Part shown: piece after piece, positions 19,561-29,892 of the stretch
Layout of the letters: every line of letters starts with the position of its first letter
Position numbering within the stretch: position 1 is the first letter of the stretch
Origin: Diplonema japonicum
Taxonomy: Eukaryota; Euglenozoa; Diplonemea; Diplonemida; Diplonemidae
Assembly (NCBI GenBank): GCA_964019335.1
Contig: OZ025699.1
Span: 62,001 to 126,000 of the forward strand
DNA length: 64,000 nt
Direction of reading: 5' to 3'
Made by a program: the position numbers and the translations under genes
Notes under the pieces: generated by a model
Databases searched by the model: none
Seen by the model: only the letters and a program-made list of their open reading frames with translations
Told to the model about the DNA's origin: nothing

Positions 19561-20613
19561 TCAGCACACAACACAACACCTGAAGCATGTCCATGGCCGC
19601 TTGCGTTCCTCCAAAGGTACATTGTTGCAGGAACGCATGTACCCATCTCCAACACCTGTGACCCTCTCCCTCAGATCCCCGAAGTCAACGGTGGTCAGAG
19701 AACGGCAGTCAGAAATGAAATGACTTCCCAATTTCTTCAAGTTCCGCATTGCACTCAAGTCAACAGAAGTGAGGGAGGTGCAATTACTCAGAAAAAAGTC
19801 GCCCACCAACACCACACCAAGAAGGCCAAGATCCACAGATGTGAGAGAAGTGCACCAGCCGAGAAAAAAGTCGTCGATCACTGTGACATTCCGAAGGGGG
19901 GACACATCAAGGGTCTGCAGAGACTTACAATATGACATGAAAGAATGACACACCTCCGTCACGTTCTGAAGGGGTCCCAGATCCACCAGTGTCAGGGATT
20001 CACAGTGACTGAGGAAACCAAACCCAAGTTGGTAGATATTGTGAAAGGGAGCGAGGTCAATGGCCTGCAACGACTTGCATCCAAAAAGAAACCTATATCC
20101 AACTCTTCGAACACACTGAAGGGTGGTGAGGTCAAGGGTGACAAGTGATTCGCATCTATATAGGAATTCATGTCCAATGGAGGTCACACACTGCCCAGGG
20201 TCCGTCACTCGGAGGTGACGAAGGCCAGAAGGGAAGTCTTCTTGGTAAAGACAAAGGCACTCCACACCAGATGCCTCTACCTGAAGAAGAAGGTCAGGGT
20301 CCTCCTCCAAACGCCGTCTCATTGCCTTCCTTGTATCTTCTGAAGACAGCTCCTGTGAAGAGACACACATCGTGTTGCGCACATTGCAACAGAGAAGGAG
20401 TTCGCACCCCTCACACATCCCCAGTTGCTGAACCTCACTCCCACCGAAAGTGTCATCCAGTTCTTCACCTTCAAAGTGCAAGAGGAAGGTTCCCACCCCC
20501 ACCCCAGCAACCTTTGCCGCCTTCCTGTACAGGTCCTCCACCGTGTCAAGGCCTCCCAGCTCCACATCGTGCGTCTTCCCGTCTTCCATCTTGACGAACA
20601 CCGTCAGGCTCAT
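19561..20613 (-). CDS. ubiquitin-like domain plus leucine-rich repeat protein
   Basis: About 350 residues from the ATG giving MSLTVFVKMEDGK; an in-frame upstream Met (20649) only adds a Lys/Glu-rich leader. Residues 1-80 have the pattern of a ubiquitin-like fold (strand, KTHDVEL, helix VEDLYRKAAKVAG, LLHFEGEELDD). From about 135 to 330 run eight repeats of 23-24 residues of the form CxSLxxVDLxxLxNVxxVGxxFLxx, diverged from one another, unlike those of the kinase gene. The C terminus CFRCCVVC is cysteine-rich and might be lipid-modified. No membrane span. Probably a cytoplasmic adaptor; the specific role is unknown. It ends in TGA. Confidence 0.8.
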   Translation of the reverse strand: MSLTVFVKMEDGKTHDVELGGLDTVEDLYRKAAKVAGVGVGTFLLHFEGEELDDTFGGSEVQQLGMCEGCELLLCCNVRNTMCVSSQELSSEDTRKAMRRRLEEDPDLLLQVEASGVECLCLYQEDFPSGLRHLRVTDPGQCVTSIGHEFLYRCESLVTLDLTTLQCVRRVGYRFLFGCKSLQAIDLAPFHNIYQLGFGFLSHCESLTLVDLGPLQNVTEVCHSFMSYCKSLQTLDVSPLRNVTVIDDFFLGWCTSLTSVDLGLLGVVLVGDFFLSNCTSLTSVDLSAMRNLKKLGSHFISDCRSLTTVDFGDLRERVTGVGDGYMRSCNNVPLEERKRPWTCFRCCVVC

Positions 20614-20752
20614 TTCTTTATGTTCTTTTTTTTCTTTTGTTGTTTGCAAACAAAAGCTGTTCCTGTGATAGTGTGTTGAAGCTTAAATCAGCTTTCAGAA
20701 ATAAACTTGATAAAGGGGGTCGCTGTTCAAGAAAAAATAGGGGGTGAAGGGT

Positions 20753-21049
20753 CTATCTATTTTTTCTCCCCTTCTGGAGCATTGCTTTCATCCCGATCGA
20801 GGCCGTGAGCGTCTTACGGAGTTGAGTGATGCGGTCTCGTTTGTGGGCGGCTTTCAGTTTCGTCAGCTTATCTGCATGCTGCGTTTCCTTTTTTTCTTTC
20901 TTTTTTTGTTGCGGAGGTGGGCAGGTCCCCGATATGTCTTTGAGGTATTGGATTGCTTTCCGTGTGTCTTCCACAAGGATGTGTCTCAGCGTCAGGTGTC
21001 GAAGTGTTTGAAAAGTGCTCAAAAGAAATGTCCAGAAGAAAAAAATCAC
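20753..21049 (-). pseudogene. retroelement C-terminal fragment
   Basis: The frame reads LTLRHILVEDTRKAIQYLKD and later KLTKLKAAHKRDRITQLRKTLTAS. The first part matches LTLRHILVENPRKAIQYLED at about 27214-27310, where it follows a CCHC knuckle of a non-LTR ORF2. The second part matches the end of 1983-2475. Remnant without an intact ORF. Confidence 0.55.
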
Positions 21050-21491
21050 CGAATGTTTCGGTGGTCGACATTCATCTTATGGTGATCTCTTGTTTATCCT
21101 TCGCAAAAGGGTATTTCAAAATGAAAAGAAATCGCGGAACAATGGGTCTTAGTAAAGTCCAGGATATTCGACTCCACCTGAAGGGGGCCTCCCACGTCCG
21201 CCGCGTTGAGCAGAGGATTTTTTTTTTTTTTTTAAATTCCACTTCCTTTTCGACTTGCTAAGGCCGCACCCACTAGGTGGGTTGGAAGTGTCTCGAGACG
21301 CTCACCCGGTTGCCCGGGTACTCATGACCGTACTGGTGTTCTCATTCCACAAGCTTTGCTGGTTGTTTGGCTACACTTTTTTTTTTGTTACAAATATTTA
21401 TCTTTCAAAATGATTTTATAACTATGCAACTTGTGCCGAGCAAAAAACTTTCGCAGCTTTTTAAAACGAACAACAAAGACATATAGTCATA

Positions 21492-21523
<32 letters not shown>

Positions 21524-22494
21524 GGCTACTGCGGGTGCCGGACCTCAGTACCCTTTTTTTTTTTTTTTTTTTTTTTTTTTGCAAATAACAATGGACCCAC
21601 CCGTGCGAAACTAGGGGGAAGAAACTAAAGGGAGGAGGATATCGGGGTGCACGGCGGAGTGAACAAGGGACGGGAAAGGCTTTTTTTATTTACTTTCGTT
21701 CTTTCTCGTTCACTGGGAACCAAGGAGAGGTAGGGGGGGGGAAAAGGTGAAAAGAAGTTCAAGAAAGTTGGGGGGGAGGGAGGGCTACCGAAACTTGAGA
21801 GGAAGAGATGGAGGAGGGAAAAAGAAAAAAGAAAATTAAAAAGAAAGAAATAAAAAAGCTTTCTTTTTCCTAAACCGCCCTCGGAATAGGTTCTTTTCTT
21901 TTCTTTTTTTTTTTTTTTAAAAACCTAGAACCCATATCAAACAATCTTTTTCATTTTCTTTCTTTTAAACTTTTAAACTAGGAAGATTAAAAATTTTAAG
22001 ATAGAAAGAAAAATAAGAAAAGAAACAACAAAAAAAATAAGAAAAAGAAACAACAAAGAAAAAAAAATTAAAAATAAAACTAAAAATAAAACACAATTTA
22101 AAACTAAATTAAAAATAAAAATAAAAATAAGCTCGATGATTTAAAGGAAGCCAGTTGGGGCACCCTTTGAATAAAATAAAATTAAAAATAAATAAAAATA
22201 AAAGTAAAAATAGAGAGGGAGAAGAGAAGCAGACAATCAATTGCTTTCTTCTCTTTCTTTTTATTCCTTTTTTTTTTTTTTTCTTTTTTTTTTTTTTCCC
22301 CTTCCCTAAAGAACGTTTTGACCAAAACATTGTTAAGGGAAAACAAGGAATAAATAAAATAAAAATAAAAGTAAAAATAAAAATAAAATGCATGTATGGG
22401 GGAGCGCTTTAACGAAAGCATACTCACCCTGTTTCTCTCCCTCTCTTCTTCTCTCTTTTTTTCCTTTGTAATTTTCCCAATTTAACTATCCCTT
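21050..22494. other. spacer with long homopolymers, no gene supported
   Basis: T-runs at about 21218-21233, 21497-21523 and 21555-21581 surround a 30-bp GC-rich island (ggctactgcgggtgccggac). 21233-21270 repeats 136-172. From 22000 to 22400 the sequence is A-rich with many aaaaataaaa units, which may be the 3' tail region of the element at 22495-26978. Confidence 0.5.
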
Positions 22495-23121
22495 TCAATT
22501 ATACTCGCTGTCATCAACCCCCTCCATCTGAAGGGGGATGGGGCTTCGGGGGGTCGCACCTTGGGAGCCCCCCTCCAAAGATGATGGTGACAGCCTCCCG
22601 ACATAGGTGTCCATCTCCTCCTGCGCCTCCACCCCACGCGCAGGGGCGAGCTGTTTCCTGGACTTTTGGACCTCCACCGACTTCCCTTGTCCGTCCGGGG
22701 TTCCCACCATCGTCCCCTCGCTCCCCTCCCTCTGCCTCTTGTTTGCCCCTTCCTCCTGTTTCACCCGCCTCATCCCCGCCGCGAAATCCCTGTGTCTTTT
22801 CCGCGCCTCCAAGACCCTCTGGTACTCCGCCACGGGGACCACTTCCCCACCCTCCTCTTGCACCTTCACCAGGTGCAGGTTCCCTTCGGTGCCATTCGCC
22901 ATGTTGCTCGCGACTATCCTCCACCTGAACACCTCGGGATCCACGTCGGGCTGGGTACTGAGGGTGTAGCTCACCCCCTCTTCCGCCCCCGTGGGGAAGA
23001 TAGTCACCCTCCTGCCTCCGGACCGGACCTCCTGTGCTTGCTCTATCCTCGCCACAAGGTCGTACAGCCTCCCCTCTCCCCCGTCCGACGTGGTGCACTC
23101 GCAGCTGGGAGTACTCTTCAC
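22495..23121 (-). pseudogene. extra C-terminal region of the REL-type element
   Basis: 208 residues in a further frame, with a possible folded part (RLYDLVARIEQAQEV, VTIFPTGAEEGVSY) and a charged Lys/Glu-rich tail ending DDSEYN. No family recognised. It may be the end of the same polyprotein after two frameshifts. Confidence 0.45.
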
Positions 23122-23154
23122 TCTCCTCCCCGCTGCACTCCTCCATCACTTGTT

Positions 23155-24474
23155 TCACCCTCTGGAGCCACTCTGTGCGTCGAACTGGGTCTCCCCTTCC
23201 GCGACCACATCCCCGTGGTGCGTGGCGACGATGATGTACGGCTCCTTCGGGTCACGCAACTCCATCTCCGGGAGAATGGCTTGGCTTCCCTGTGCGTCCT
23301 CGGCTTCGACCCCGTCGGCTGTGTGTGTTTGGATTGAGCCTGTCGTGGTCTCTGCCTGCTGGTCCTTCCCCTCGGTGCGTTGGTTAGCTGTTTGATTGTT
23401 TTCTGTGCCATCCACCGCCCCCTGGTTCCGGGCCCCTCCTTCCTCTCCGCTCCTCACAGGGCCAGCTTTTGTGTTTTGGATTACTGTGCCGCTCCCTGTC
23501 TCCTCCTCTCCCATCTCCGCGTCCACCCGCTCCGCCGCTGCTTTTGCTGCCGCTGACGCTGCTGCTACCACCGCCGCGGCCGCCAGGTTCGCGGTCCTCC
23601 TCTCTGCCTCCTCTTGGAACTTGTTCTCCGCCGCCTTCGCCGCGGCCAGAGCAGCCATCCCTGTCAGGTAGAACGCCGCCTCAGCTACCTCCTCCTCCTC
23701 CGTTCCTGTAGCCGCAGCTTCCCGTTCCATCGCCTCCTGATCCTCCCGCTCCCTCCTCTCCTCCTGGGAGTGCTGCTCCGCTTCCAAGTCCAGTTCCATC
23801 TTCTCCACCAGGACCTTCCCCTTCCTAATGGCCGCCCTCGCCACGCCCTTGACCACGGCCGCCGACACTGCAGCCTTCATGTCGTTGAAGACCTCCACCC
23901 TGTGTCGTCGCGTCCTCTTCGCTGCTTCAGATGCCACCTCCTTCAAGAACTCCCTGGCCTGCCCTGCCAACCCCCCAAACGTTTCCACCGCAAAAGGGCG
24001 GAACTGCTTGTGAGCCTCCTTGCACGCTTCCATGTGCTTCTTGTTCTTCGCCTCCTGGGCCTTGTTCGCAGCATAGCCAGCAGTTTTTGAGGCCTGTTCC
24101 AGGTTGCCCACCGTCCTCGGGTGCACCACCGTCACATCCACCGCCAGCCCGTGGCCGTTTCCTTGTATCCCGCTCGGGAGGAGGATGTCCGCTGGCTTTG
24201 CCGATGAGCCAGCCACGATGTGCTTCTCCTCCCTGACCACATCTATCGCCCCCTCCCTGCACTGGTCATACAGGACGTCCCTCACCCCGTTGTGGCGGTG
24301 TTGCGTGGTCCCTCCGTTCTTGCAACACTGCGCGTGGTCTCCTCGGGCGTCCATTTCCTCACCGCAGTTCAAGCACTGTGTGCCCTCCTGGTATAGAGGC
24401 GCCCCGAGCCACCACCTCGTCGCCACCTTGAACTCCTCATCGTTCATCAGGTTGCCATGGGTGAGGGGGGCCAC
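23155..24474 (-). pseudogene. CCHC knuckle and restriction-like endonuclease of the REL-type element
   Basis: CLNCGEEMDARGDHAQCC is the Cys-Cys-His-Cys knuckle and PADILLP followed by GLAVDVTVVHP is the PD-(D/E)XK-like core, the usual pair at the C terminus of REL-type retrotransposons. A long Ala/Glu-rich helical stretch follows, unusual for the group. The endonuclease would nick the target DNA to prime reverse transcription. Confidence 0.7.
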
Positions 24475-25555
24475 CAGCCATGCCCCGGCTCCTGGCCTTG
24501 TCTTCCTTCCCTGCCTCCCCCAGGAGGCCTTGCCATGCGCTGTCCTCGAGAATGAGGGACAGGAGCCTCTGCTGAGCTGCCTTCGGGTAGTCCTTCAAGA
24601 GACCCACGCTCATCAGGGCCGCCTTCTCGTTCAGCCACCTGCAGTGCTCCTCCCAGTCTGCCGCGGAATCCCAGTCATACATGGGGTCGATCTCCTGGGA
24701 GATGTTCCGCGTCGCCACCAGGGATGCGATGTTCGCCACTCTCAGGTGCTCCTGGCAGCTCCTCAGGCCCAGCCCTCCCCTCCTTACTGCTAGGCTTGCT
24801 TGTTTCCACTGGTGCCCCTCCAGCTCCCCTCCCGCCAGGCACCCCATCGTCGATCTGACCAACTCGTCGAACCTCTGCATGGCGTCCCCAACATGAGTCT
24901 CAGGGATGGTCCGCATGAAGTGCACCATCTTGCCGAAAGACTGGCAGCTGCGAAGGAGGGCGTACCCCGATTGTGCCCGCATCTTCGACTGCATGCGGAA
25001 GGTCTCCGCCAGCTTGTCGATCTTCCTGTGGAGGAAGGCGGTCGTGTACTCCGGTGTGCCGATCGGCGCCCCTAGCAGCTCGAAGTTGCCGTCGCGGGAC
25101 ACTTTGTCTTTTCTGAAGCCCTTGAAGCCCCACTCGGTCGGGTCGTTGGGCTTTTCCCCGCGTACCCAGATGAGCTCGCACTTCGCCGGCTTCATCGACA
25201 GGTGAACATCCGCGCTCAACTCCGTCAGGATGTCCACCGCCTTCCTCACTTGCTCCACCTCGCCCGCGAAGACCCCATCGTCCAGGTAAAACTGACAGAT
25301 GTCCAAGTCCGTCTGTTCTTTGACCTTTTCAATGATGGGTTGGAGGGCGAGGGAGAAGAAGAGGGGTCCTAAAGGATCCCCTTGCTGTACACCCTCCTTC
25401 GACTGCAGGACCTTCCCATCCCCGTACAGCAGGTTCGTGGGATTCTTGTAACAAAGTTGCGCCCATTTTTCCGCCCCAGCAGCCTTCGCCCTCACTTGTC
25501 GCAGGATCTCGTGCCTGCTCATGGAGTTGAAGGCGTTCGCGTAGTCCACCTTCAC
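24437..25555 (-). pseudogene. RT catalytic part of the REL-type element
   Basis: Begins VKVDYANAFNSMSRHEI (motif A), then GVQQGDPLGPLFFSLAL (motif B) and FYLDDGVFAGE (motif C, YxDD-type intact). The frame is lost near 24485, where the next segment takes over in another frame. Confidence 0.75.
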
Positions 25556-25574
25556 GATTACCCTGTTTCCCTCG

Positions 25575-26978
25575 CCTTGTTCCCTCCCTCTTCACGTACT
25601 GCCTAAAGGTGTGCACAGCCGCTTCCATGCCCGCCGGCACCGCCACCCCCAGTTGACCACCTTTCCTCAAGTACTCCGTGGCAACTGCAGGGGCTATTTT
25701 CACGACCAGGGCTTTCGCCACTAACCTCCTCAGGCATTCGCCCACCGCGATTGGGCGAACTCCCTTGTCCGGCTTCTTCAGCGGGGTAAGTGAACCGCCT
25801 GCTAGGAACGGGACGACGTCACTCGGGACCTCCCCCTGGATCACATTGCACGTCCTTGTCAGCGACTCCGTGATCCCTTTCGCCTTCGCCCTGCCCTCCA
25901 CAGCTGCCCGGAAATGTTCCACGTGTGTCCTCGTCATCGTCATTCGCCTGGGAGAATCTCATCTCCTGGTCAGCGTCTCCGCTCTGCTCAGGCGTGTCTC
26001 CTCCGTCGGCTCCTTCGGGGGTTCATACTTAGGCTTCGGCAGGTCCTCCCACAGCTCCTTGTGTTCTCCCCTCAGCCACTGTGCGAGCTTGTTCTTGTTG
26101 TTCTTCTCATTGGTCTTCCTCCTATCCTTCCCACCCTTGCGCTTCGAGAGGCACACCTTGGGGAGCATCATGAGCATGACCCAAGACTCATAGGTCTTCT
26201 CTTCCACCACCCTGTCCATGCATTGTTTGAGGGCCACACTCCAGTCCCTCCTCAAACTGTCTGGGACCCACTTCAGCACCCTTACTTTTGCCGACATCAC
26301 TTCATCCAGGGAGGGGAGCTCCGACCTGTGCGGCGCCGCGCATCTCTCGGTGGGGGCGAACTCTCCCATCTCCTTCAGGCACTCCTCGTGTGCACCCTTC
26401 TCCGTGCTTGCCAGCCTCCCACAGACACACGGGCGCAGGCCTATGCCCCGCAAATCCGCCTGCGATACCTCCGACTCCATCAAGTGATCGTTCAGGTGCT
26501 CCGTCAGGGTCGCAAACGACATGAAGGCCCTCCCCTTCATCCTTAGCGACCTCTCGCACCCATACACGGGGCAGTACAGGTCTGTCTTTGACTTCAACGG
26601 CGCGGCTTCCTCCGCTCTCCCGACCCCCGGGTCCACTCTTTTCTCTACTGGATCCGATACCTTCATGAAGTCTTCGCTAGGTGCCGCTGCAGGTTGCACC
26701 CCTGGCGCCTGCGACCTCACGCTGTAGGCCCACCCTCTCATCCTTTCCATCTGTTGTGTGTCTGCCTCCACCGGGTCGTAATGCTCGCCGTTGAAGCCCA
26801 TGACGATGTGCGACCCTGCCGTCCCCAGGTCCGCACCCTCTGCCGCTATCTCCAGCACCGACCATTCGCCTCCCACCACCACTAGGATAGGCCTCTGCCA
26901 GAGATCCGAGGCCGCCACTAGACATACGTGGTCTCCCCACGACTTGTCCTTGCTCATCTCCCTTTTTTTTTTTATCAC
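25575..26978 (-). pseudogene. zinc fingers and RT N-terminal part of the REL-type element
   Basis: Starts MIKKKREMSKDK. A C2H2-like finger (CPVYGCERSLRMKG, then LTEHLNDH) and a second cysteine set (CVCGRLASTEKGAHEEC) precede the RT region. An in-frame TGA at 25959 interrupts the frame after TLTRR; the same frame then runs on through LTPLKKPDKGVRPIAVGE, the RT region typical of this group, until a frameshift near 25575. Zinc fingers in R2-like proteins bind the target DNA. Confidence 0.7.
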
Positions 26979-27171
26979 GTTATAGGGGTGGGGGAAAACT
27001 TGTTCTGGGGGGCTTTTTTATTTTCACTGCTGCGTCTGTCTCGTCGGCTGCTGTAGTGGGGGGGGTTGGTGGTGTTCTCTGTTTCTGCGAGAAATAGCAT
27101 TGGGGATCTGGGATGGGATCTCGGGATTCTGAATGAATCAGAAGTGCCTCAGCCGCCTTCTGATTGGCATG

Positions 27172-27462
27172 CTACTTCGGCAGGTTAGTTGGTTGTTGTG
27201 GAGTTGTTGCGGAGGGGGGCAGGTCCCCGGTATCTTCGAGATATTGGATTGCTTTTCGTGGGTTCTCCACAAGGATGTGTCTCAGCGTCAGGGTGTCGAA
27301 GTGTTTGTCCCTGCTTGCTTTGGATGACGGACAGTCTAGGAAGAGATGTTGGAGGGTTCGCTTCGTGTTGGGGCCACATTTTACGCAAATTCGCTGCTCG
27401 GCGTATCCTACCTTCAGCAGGTCATGGTGCCCAGTCTTCAGCTGGTTGATCAGCACCTCTAA
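27172..27462 (-). pseudogene. non-LTR ORF2 C-terminal fragment with CCHC knuckle
   Basis: LINQLKTGHHDLL, then CVKCGPNTKRTLQHLFLDC is the Cys-Cys-His-Cys knuckle following RNase H in ingi/jockey-like ORF2 proteins. It continues into RHILVENPRKAIQYLED, shared with 20753-21049. It ends at the border of the direct repeat at 27463. Confidence 0.6.
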
Positions 27463-27705
27463 GGTTGCGCGGCTGAGAGGCAGCTCGAGAGGAGGAGCAG
27501 GGGAACGGTGTTGCGTTGGGCGGCCGAGGGCCGGAGCCGGAGCGCCGTGTTGGATGGCATCCCCTGGGGAAGCCTCCTGCACGCCAGAACGAGGACCGGA
27601 TCCGGAGACGCCGTTTGATGGTTTTCCTGGGGAAGCTGACCTGAACGCCCGAGCGAAGTGGCCTGAGCGTGGGGAGCACTGTTTGCCGACAGAAAACAAG
27701 ATTAA
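27463..27705. repeat. direct repeat D, copy 1 left part
   Basis: aaggttgcgcggctgagagg to acaagattaa is almost identical to 32007-32249. It is interrupted at its TTAA by the piggyBac-like element and resumes at 29893. Confidence 0.9.
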
Positions 27706-27824
27706 CCATTAAAGGACGGGGGTTTTTGGGCAAAAAAAGGTCACCATCGACTTTTTTATTTTCTAAAATTAAAACATCCTCGAGCATACAACCATAGAAC
27801 GACGCTTGTGTAAAAGAAAATACA

Positions 27825-28602
27825 TCACCCAGGAGGGACAAAAAACACCCCCAGACGCCCCTCAAAGGCCCTGGGAAGTGAATAGAATAAGGAATTGAAG
27901 TGAAATTTATTGTAAAACCCCACCCATAGGTTAGACACTTCCTTACTTTTTTCGCTTGGGCCTCGGGGTGCTAGGGGGGTTTTGCTTTTGGAACTTGGCT
28001 CAGATGACGACCTGGGGAGAAGGGTATGTGTTTGGAGACGCTGGTACCTTAGGCGTTTCTTCGGTGTGGCCGGGCCTCCAGAGGGGGTAGATTGGGGTGG
28101 GTAAACCACTGGTTCGTGATAGTCCGCAAAGCAAGCTGGGCACAGATGCACGTTACAAGCCTTGCAGATGAAGATAGTTTGCACCCGAACCCCCAAAACA
28201 CGCATGTGGTGTGTGCATTGTCTTGCTGCATCCAGTTTTTTGGACCAGTGACCTTTGGTGAAGTCGCGCCTGGCATCTTCCCTGGGCCCCTCGGTCCCCA
28301 TTTCAGAACGGGTGCTTGCTGGGCGGTTGTTTCCGGACTGGCGCATAACAGTCGAAAAGCTGTTGTCGCTCATCGCGAACCCGTTGTTATGGGCCTGCCT
28401 GGGCCTACTTGCTTCTTCACTGGGGCAAGATTAGGTACATTCTGGCGGTTTTCTTCGGATTGTTACCACCATTGACTGGACTTTCCTCGGATTGTTTCCA
28501 CCACAAACCCGATTCCCACATCTGTTGTACAAGGGTAACGCCAGTACAGAAGTTATCGATGCCGGGGTACAAGGGGAACGCTACCGATGCCGAGCCATCC
28601 AC
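27825..28602 (-). pseudogene. piggyBac transposase, core remnant and C-terminal zinc domain
   Basis: The upstream part (28417-28602) has IDNFCTG and LVQQMWESG, the counterpart of IDNFYTSVPLVLQLWESG at 59600. The downstream ORF (27825-28373) carries CKACNVHLCPACFADYH, the cysteine-rich finger at the C terminus of piggyBac transposases that binds the transposon ends. The two parts are in different frames with stops between. Confidence 0.7.
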
Positions 28603-28674
28603 TAGGTGGACACGAATAGTGGCATCGACAAGTCACGTGGGGTGCGCTTTCAGACTGAGCACGACGTTCACTTC

Positions 28675-28917
28675 ATGTCAAGCAAGACGCCATTGAAGGC
28701 ACCGCAGGAGATACGGGAGAACGTTGTAAGAGCTTTCATTGTCGCGCTCGAGCTGCAGGACAAGAAGCTCGAAGCAGAGCTCCGCCGCCGAGACATTCTG
28801 GTCGCCATGTTGTCCTTTTTTGGCATCATAAGCATTGGTGCTTCTGCAGTGATCACGTGGTACGCCAATCCTGCACGCGAGTCAGGGCTCCCAAACACCA
28901 GCACCCCCCTACAATGA
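28675..28917 (+). CDS. small tail-anchored-like ORF inside the piggyBac element
   Basis: An 80-residue ORF, MSSKTPLKAPQE..., on the strand opposite to the transposase. It has a charged helix (about 15-45, LQDKKLEAELRRRD) and one hydrophobic span (about 47-62, LSFFGIISIGASAVITWY) followed by a short tail. The surrounding 560 bp are absent from the related fragment at 59600-59760, so this is cargo or an insertion. No family recognised; a captured host fragment or chance cannot be excluded. Confidence 0.35.
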   Translation: MSSKTPLKAPQEIRENVVRAFIVALELQDKKLEAELRRRDILVAMLSFFGIISIGASAVITWYANPARESGLPNTSTPLQ

Positions 28918-29151
28918 CCTCGATCCTTCACCAAATGGGAAGGTAATATGCCAAGTGCTGAGATACCTCACATCGGGGCCCACAGTGCTGTGTTTGATTG
29001 CTTTTCCACGCTTTTACAATGGTACTAGCACTGCGGACAGTAGATCGACAAGTTGAACACGACCCTGTGTCAGATCCTGTCCGGTGCACAGCCTCACCTG
29101 TCCTCTTTGCAGGCTGGAATACTCTGAAGCGATGCCTACCGTGTGACTTGA

Positions 29152-29661
29152 TCATACTCTCATCAATGATCGATTCTCCGGGGGAATAGTGTTGCAGACA
29201 GGTAGGGGAGCAAGAATCTTATTTTTTTGCAACCTGTCTGTCTCTTCACCCCTCCAACATGCAACGACCGCTGTAAGCGCAAAAAGCAGTAACGTTTCAT
29301 TACACTTGCCAAAAAAAGGTGTGGCGAGGGCACAAATGGTCGGCCAGTAATCTTTTATACCAGCCTTGCGGATGATGTCCATGAGCACCCACAAGGCCAG
29401 AAACTGATAGATATCGTCCACAGTGAAGTCAAAGTCGGGGTTGTGGTCCTTGCAAACGGTGCAAAGAGATTTCACAAACCCCATTGAGATGAACAGCTTG
29501 GAAATCCTTGATGCACTCATGTGGGAAAAGGGTGATTCTGCCCTGTCACTTCTTACGCGTAACCTGCGTAATATCGCTCTCCCAGGGCATATTTTCACTC
29601 GTCTCGTCACTACTGGCGCTAGGTGAGGTCCCATCGTCAGTGAGAATGTCCCCTTTGGCAC
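29152..29661 (-). pseudogene. piggyBac transposase, N-terminal part
   Basis: A 169-residue ORF with FLALWVLMDIIRKAGIKDYW and ATPFFGK, matching the start of the piggyBac transposase domain. The catalytic core beyond it is missing or scrambled by the internal segment at 28598-29160, so the enzyme is broken. Confidence 0.7.
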
Positions 29662-29892
29662 TCCCGAACTCGTCTGAATCAGTACTGCTCATCTGAGCTT
29701 TCGTGCCACCAAAAACTGGTTTAGAGGGTGTTTTTGGAGGTTAATCTAGGGGCCAAAAGTGATTTTCGATGGAAAAGAAATCGCGGAACTAGGTCATTCT
29801 GTGCAAGGGTAAGGGTCTATGGTACTTAAAATGCCTATACAAAAATTTTAATTTTTTGATCGCTAGATATCTAGCGCTTCGTCCTTTAATGG

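Larger units (their letters stand above)
22495..26978 (-). mobile_element. non-LTR retrotransposon with restriction-like endonuclease, degraded
   Basis: One long coding region read on the minus strand, broken by an in-frame TGA (25959-25961) and at least three or four frameshifts (about 25575, 24485, 23170 and 23090). Order: N-terminal zinc fingers, RT, CCHC knuckle, PD-(D/E)XK-type endonuclease, then an extra charged C-terminal region. This is the architecture of the REL-endonuclease group (R2, R4, NeSL, CRE and relatives), whose members often target fixed sites. The clade was not assigned. Confidence 0.75.
27706..29892 (-). mobile_element. piggyBac-like transposon with TTAA duplication
   Basis: The ends are a perfect 13-bp inverted repeat, CCATTAAAGGACG at 27706-27718 and its complement at 29880-29892. 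Each end abuts TTAA (27702-27705 and 29893-29896), the known piggyBac target duplication. The uninterrupted version of the flanks, with a single TTAA, exists at 32246-32249. Coding remnants on the minus strand show piggyBac transposase features. An extra segment of about 560 bp (28598-29160) is inside. Confidence 0.9.

Noticed and set aside
21524-21554. tRNA or small RNA between two long T-runs
   Set aside because: The 30-bp GC-rich island is too short and has no cloverleaf or box motifs.
15788-25961. UGA reassigned to a sense codon genome-wide
   Set aside because: No internal TGA occurs in the three longest intact ORFs (1382, 1330 and 819 codons) where all Trp codons are TGG, and several ORFs end in TGA, one followed at once by TAG. 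Readthrough at special sites or mutation fits better.
28943-29110. A real spliceosomal intron inside the piggyBac insert
   Set aside because: Only a gt...cag pattern with a pyrimidine tract is seen; no exon structure or homologue supports it, so it is mentioned only as a possibility.
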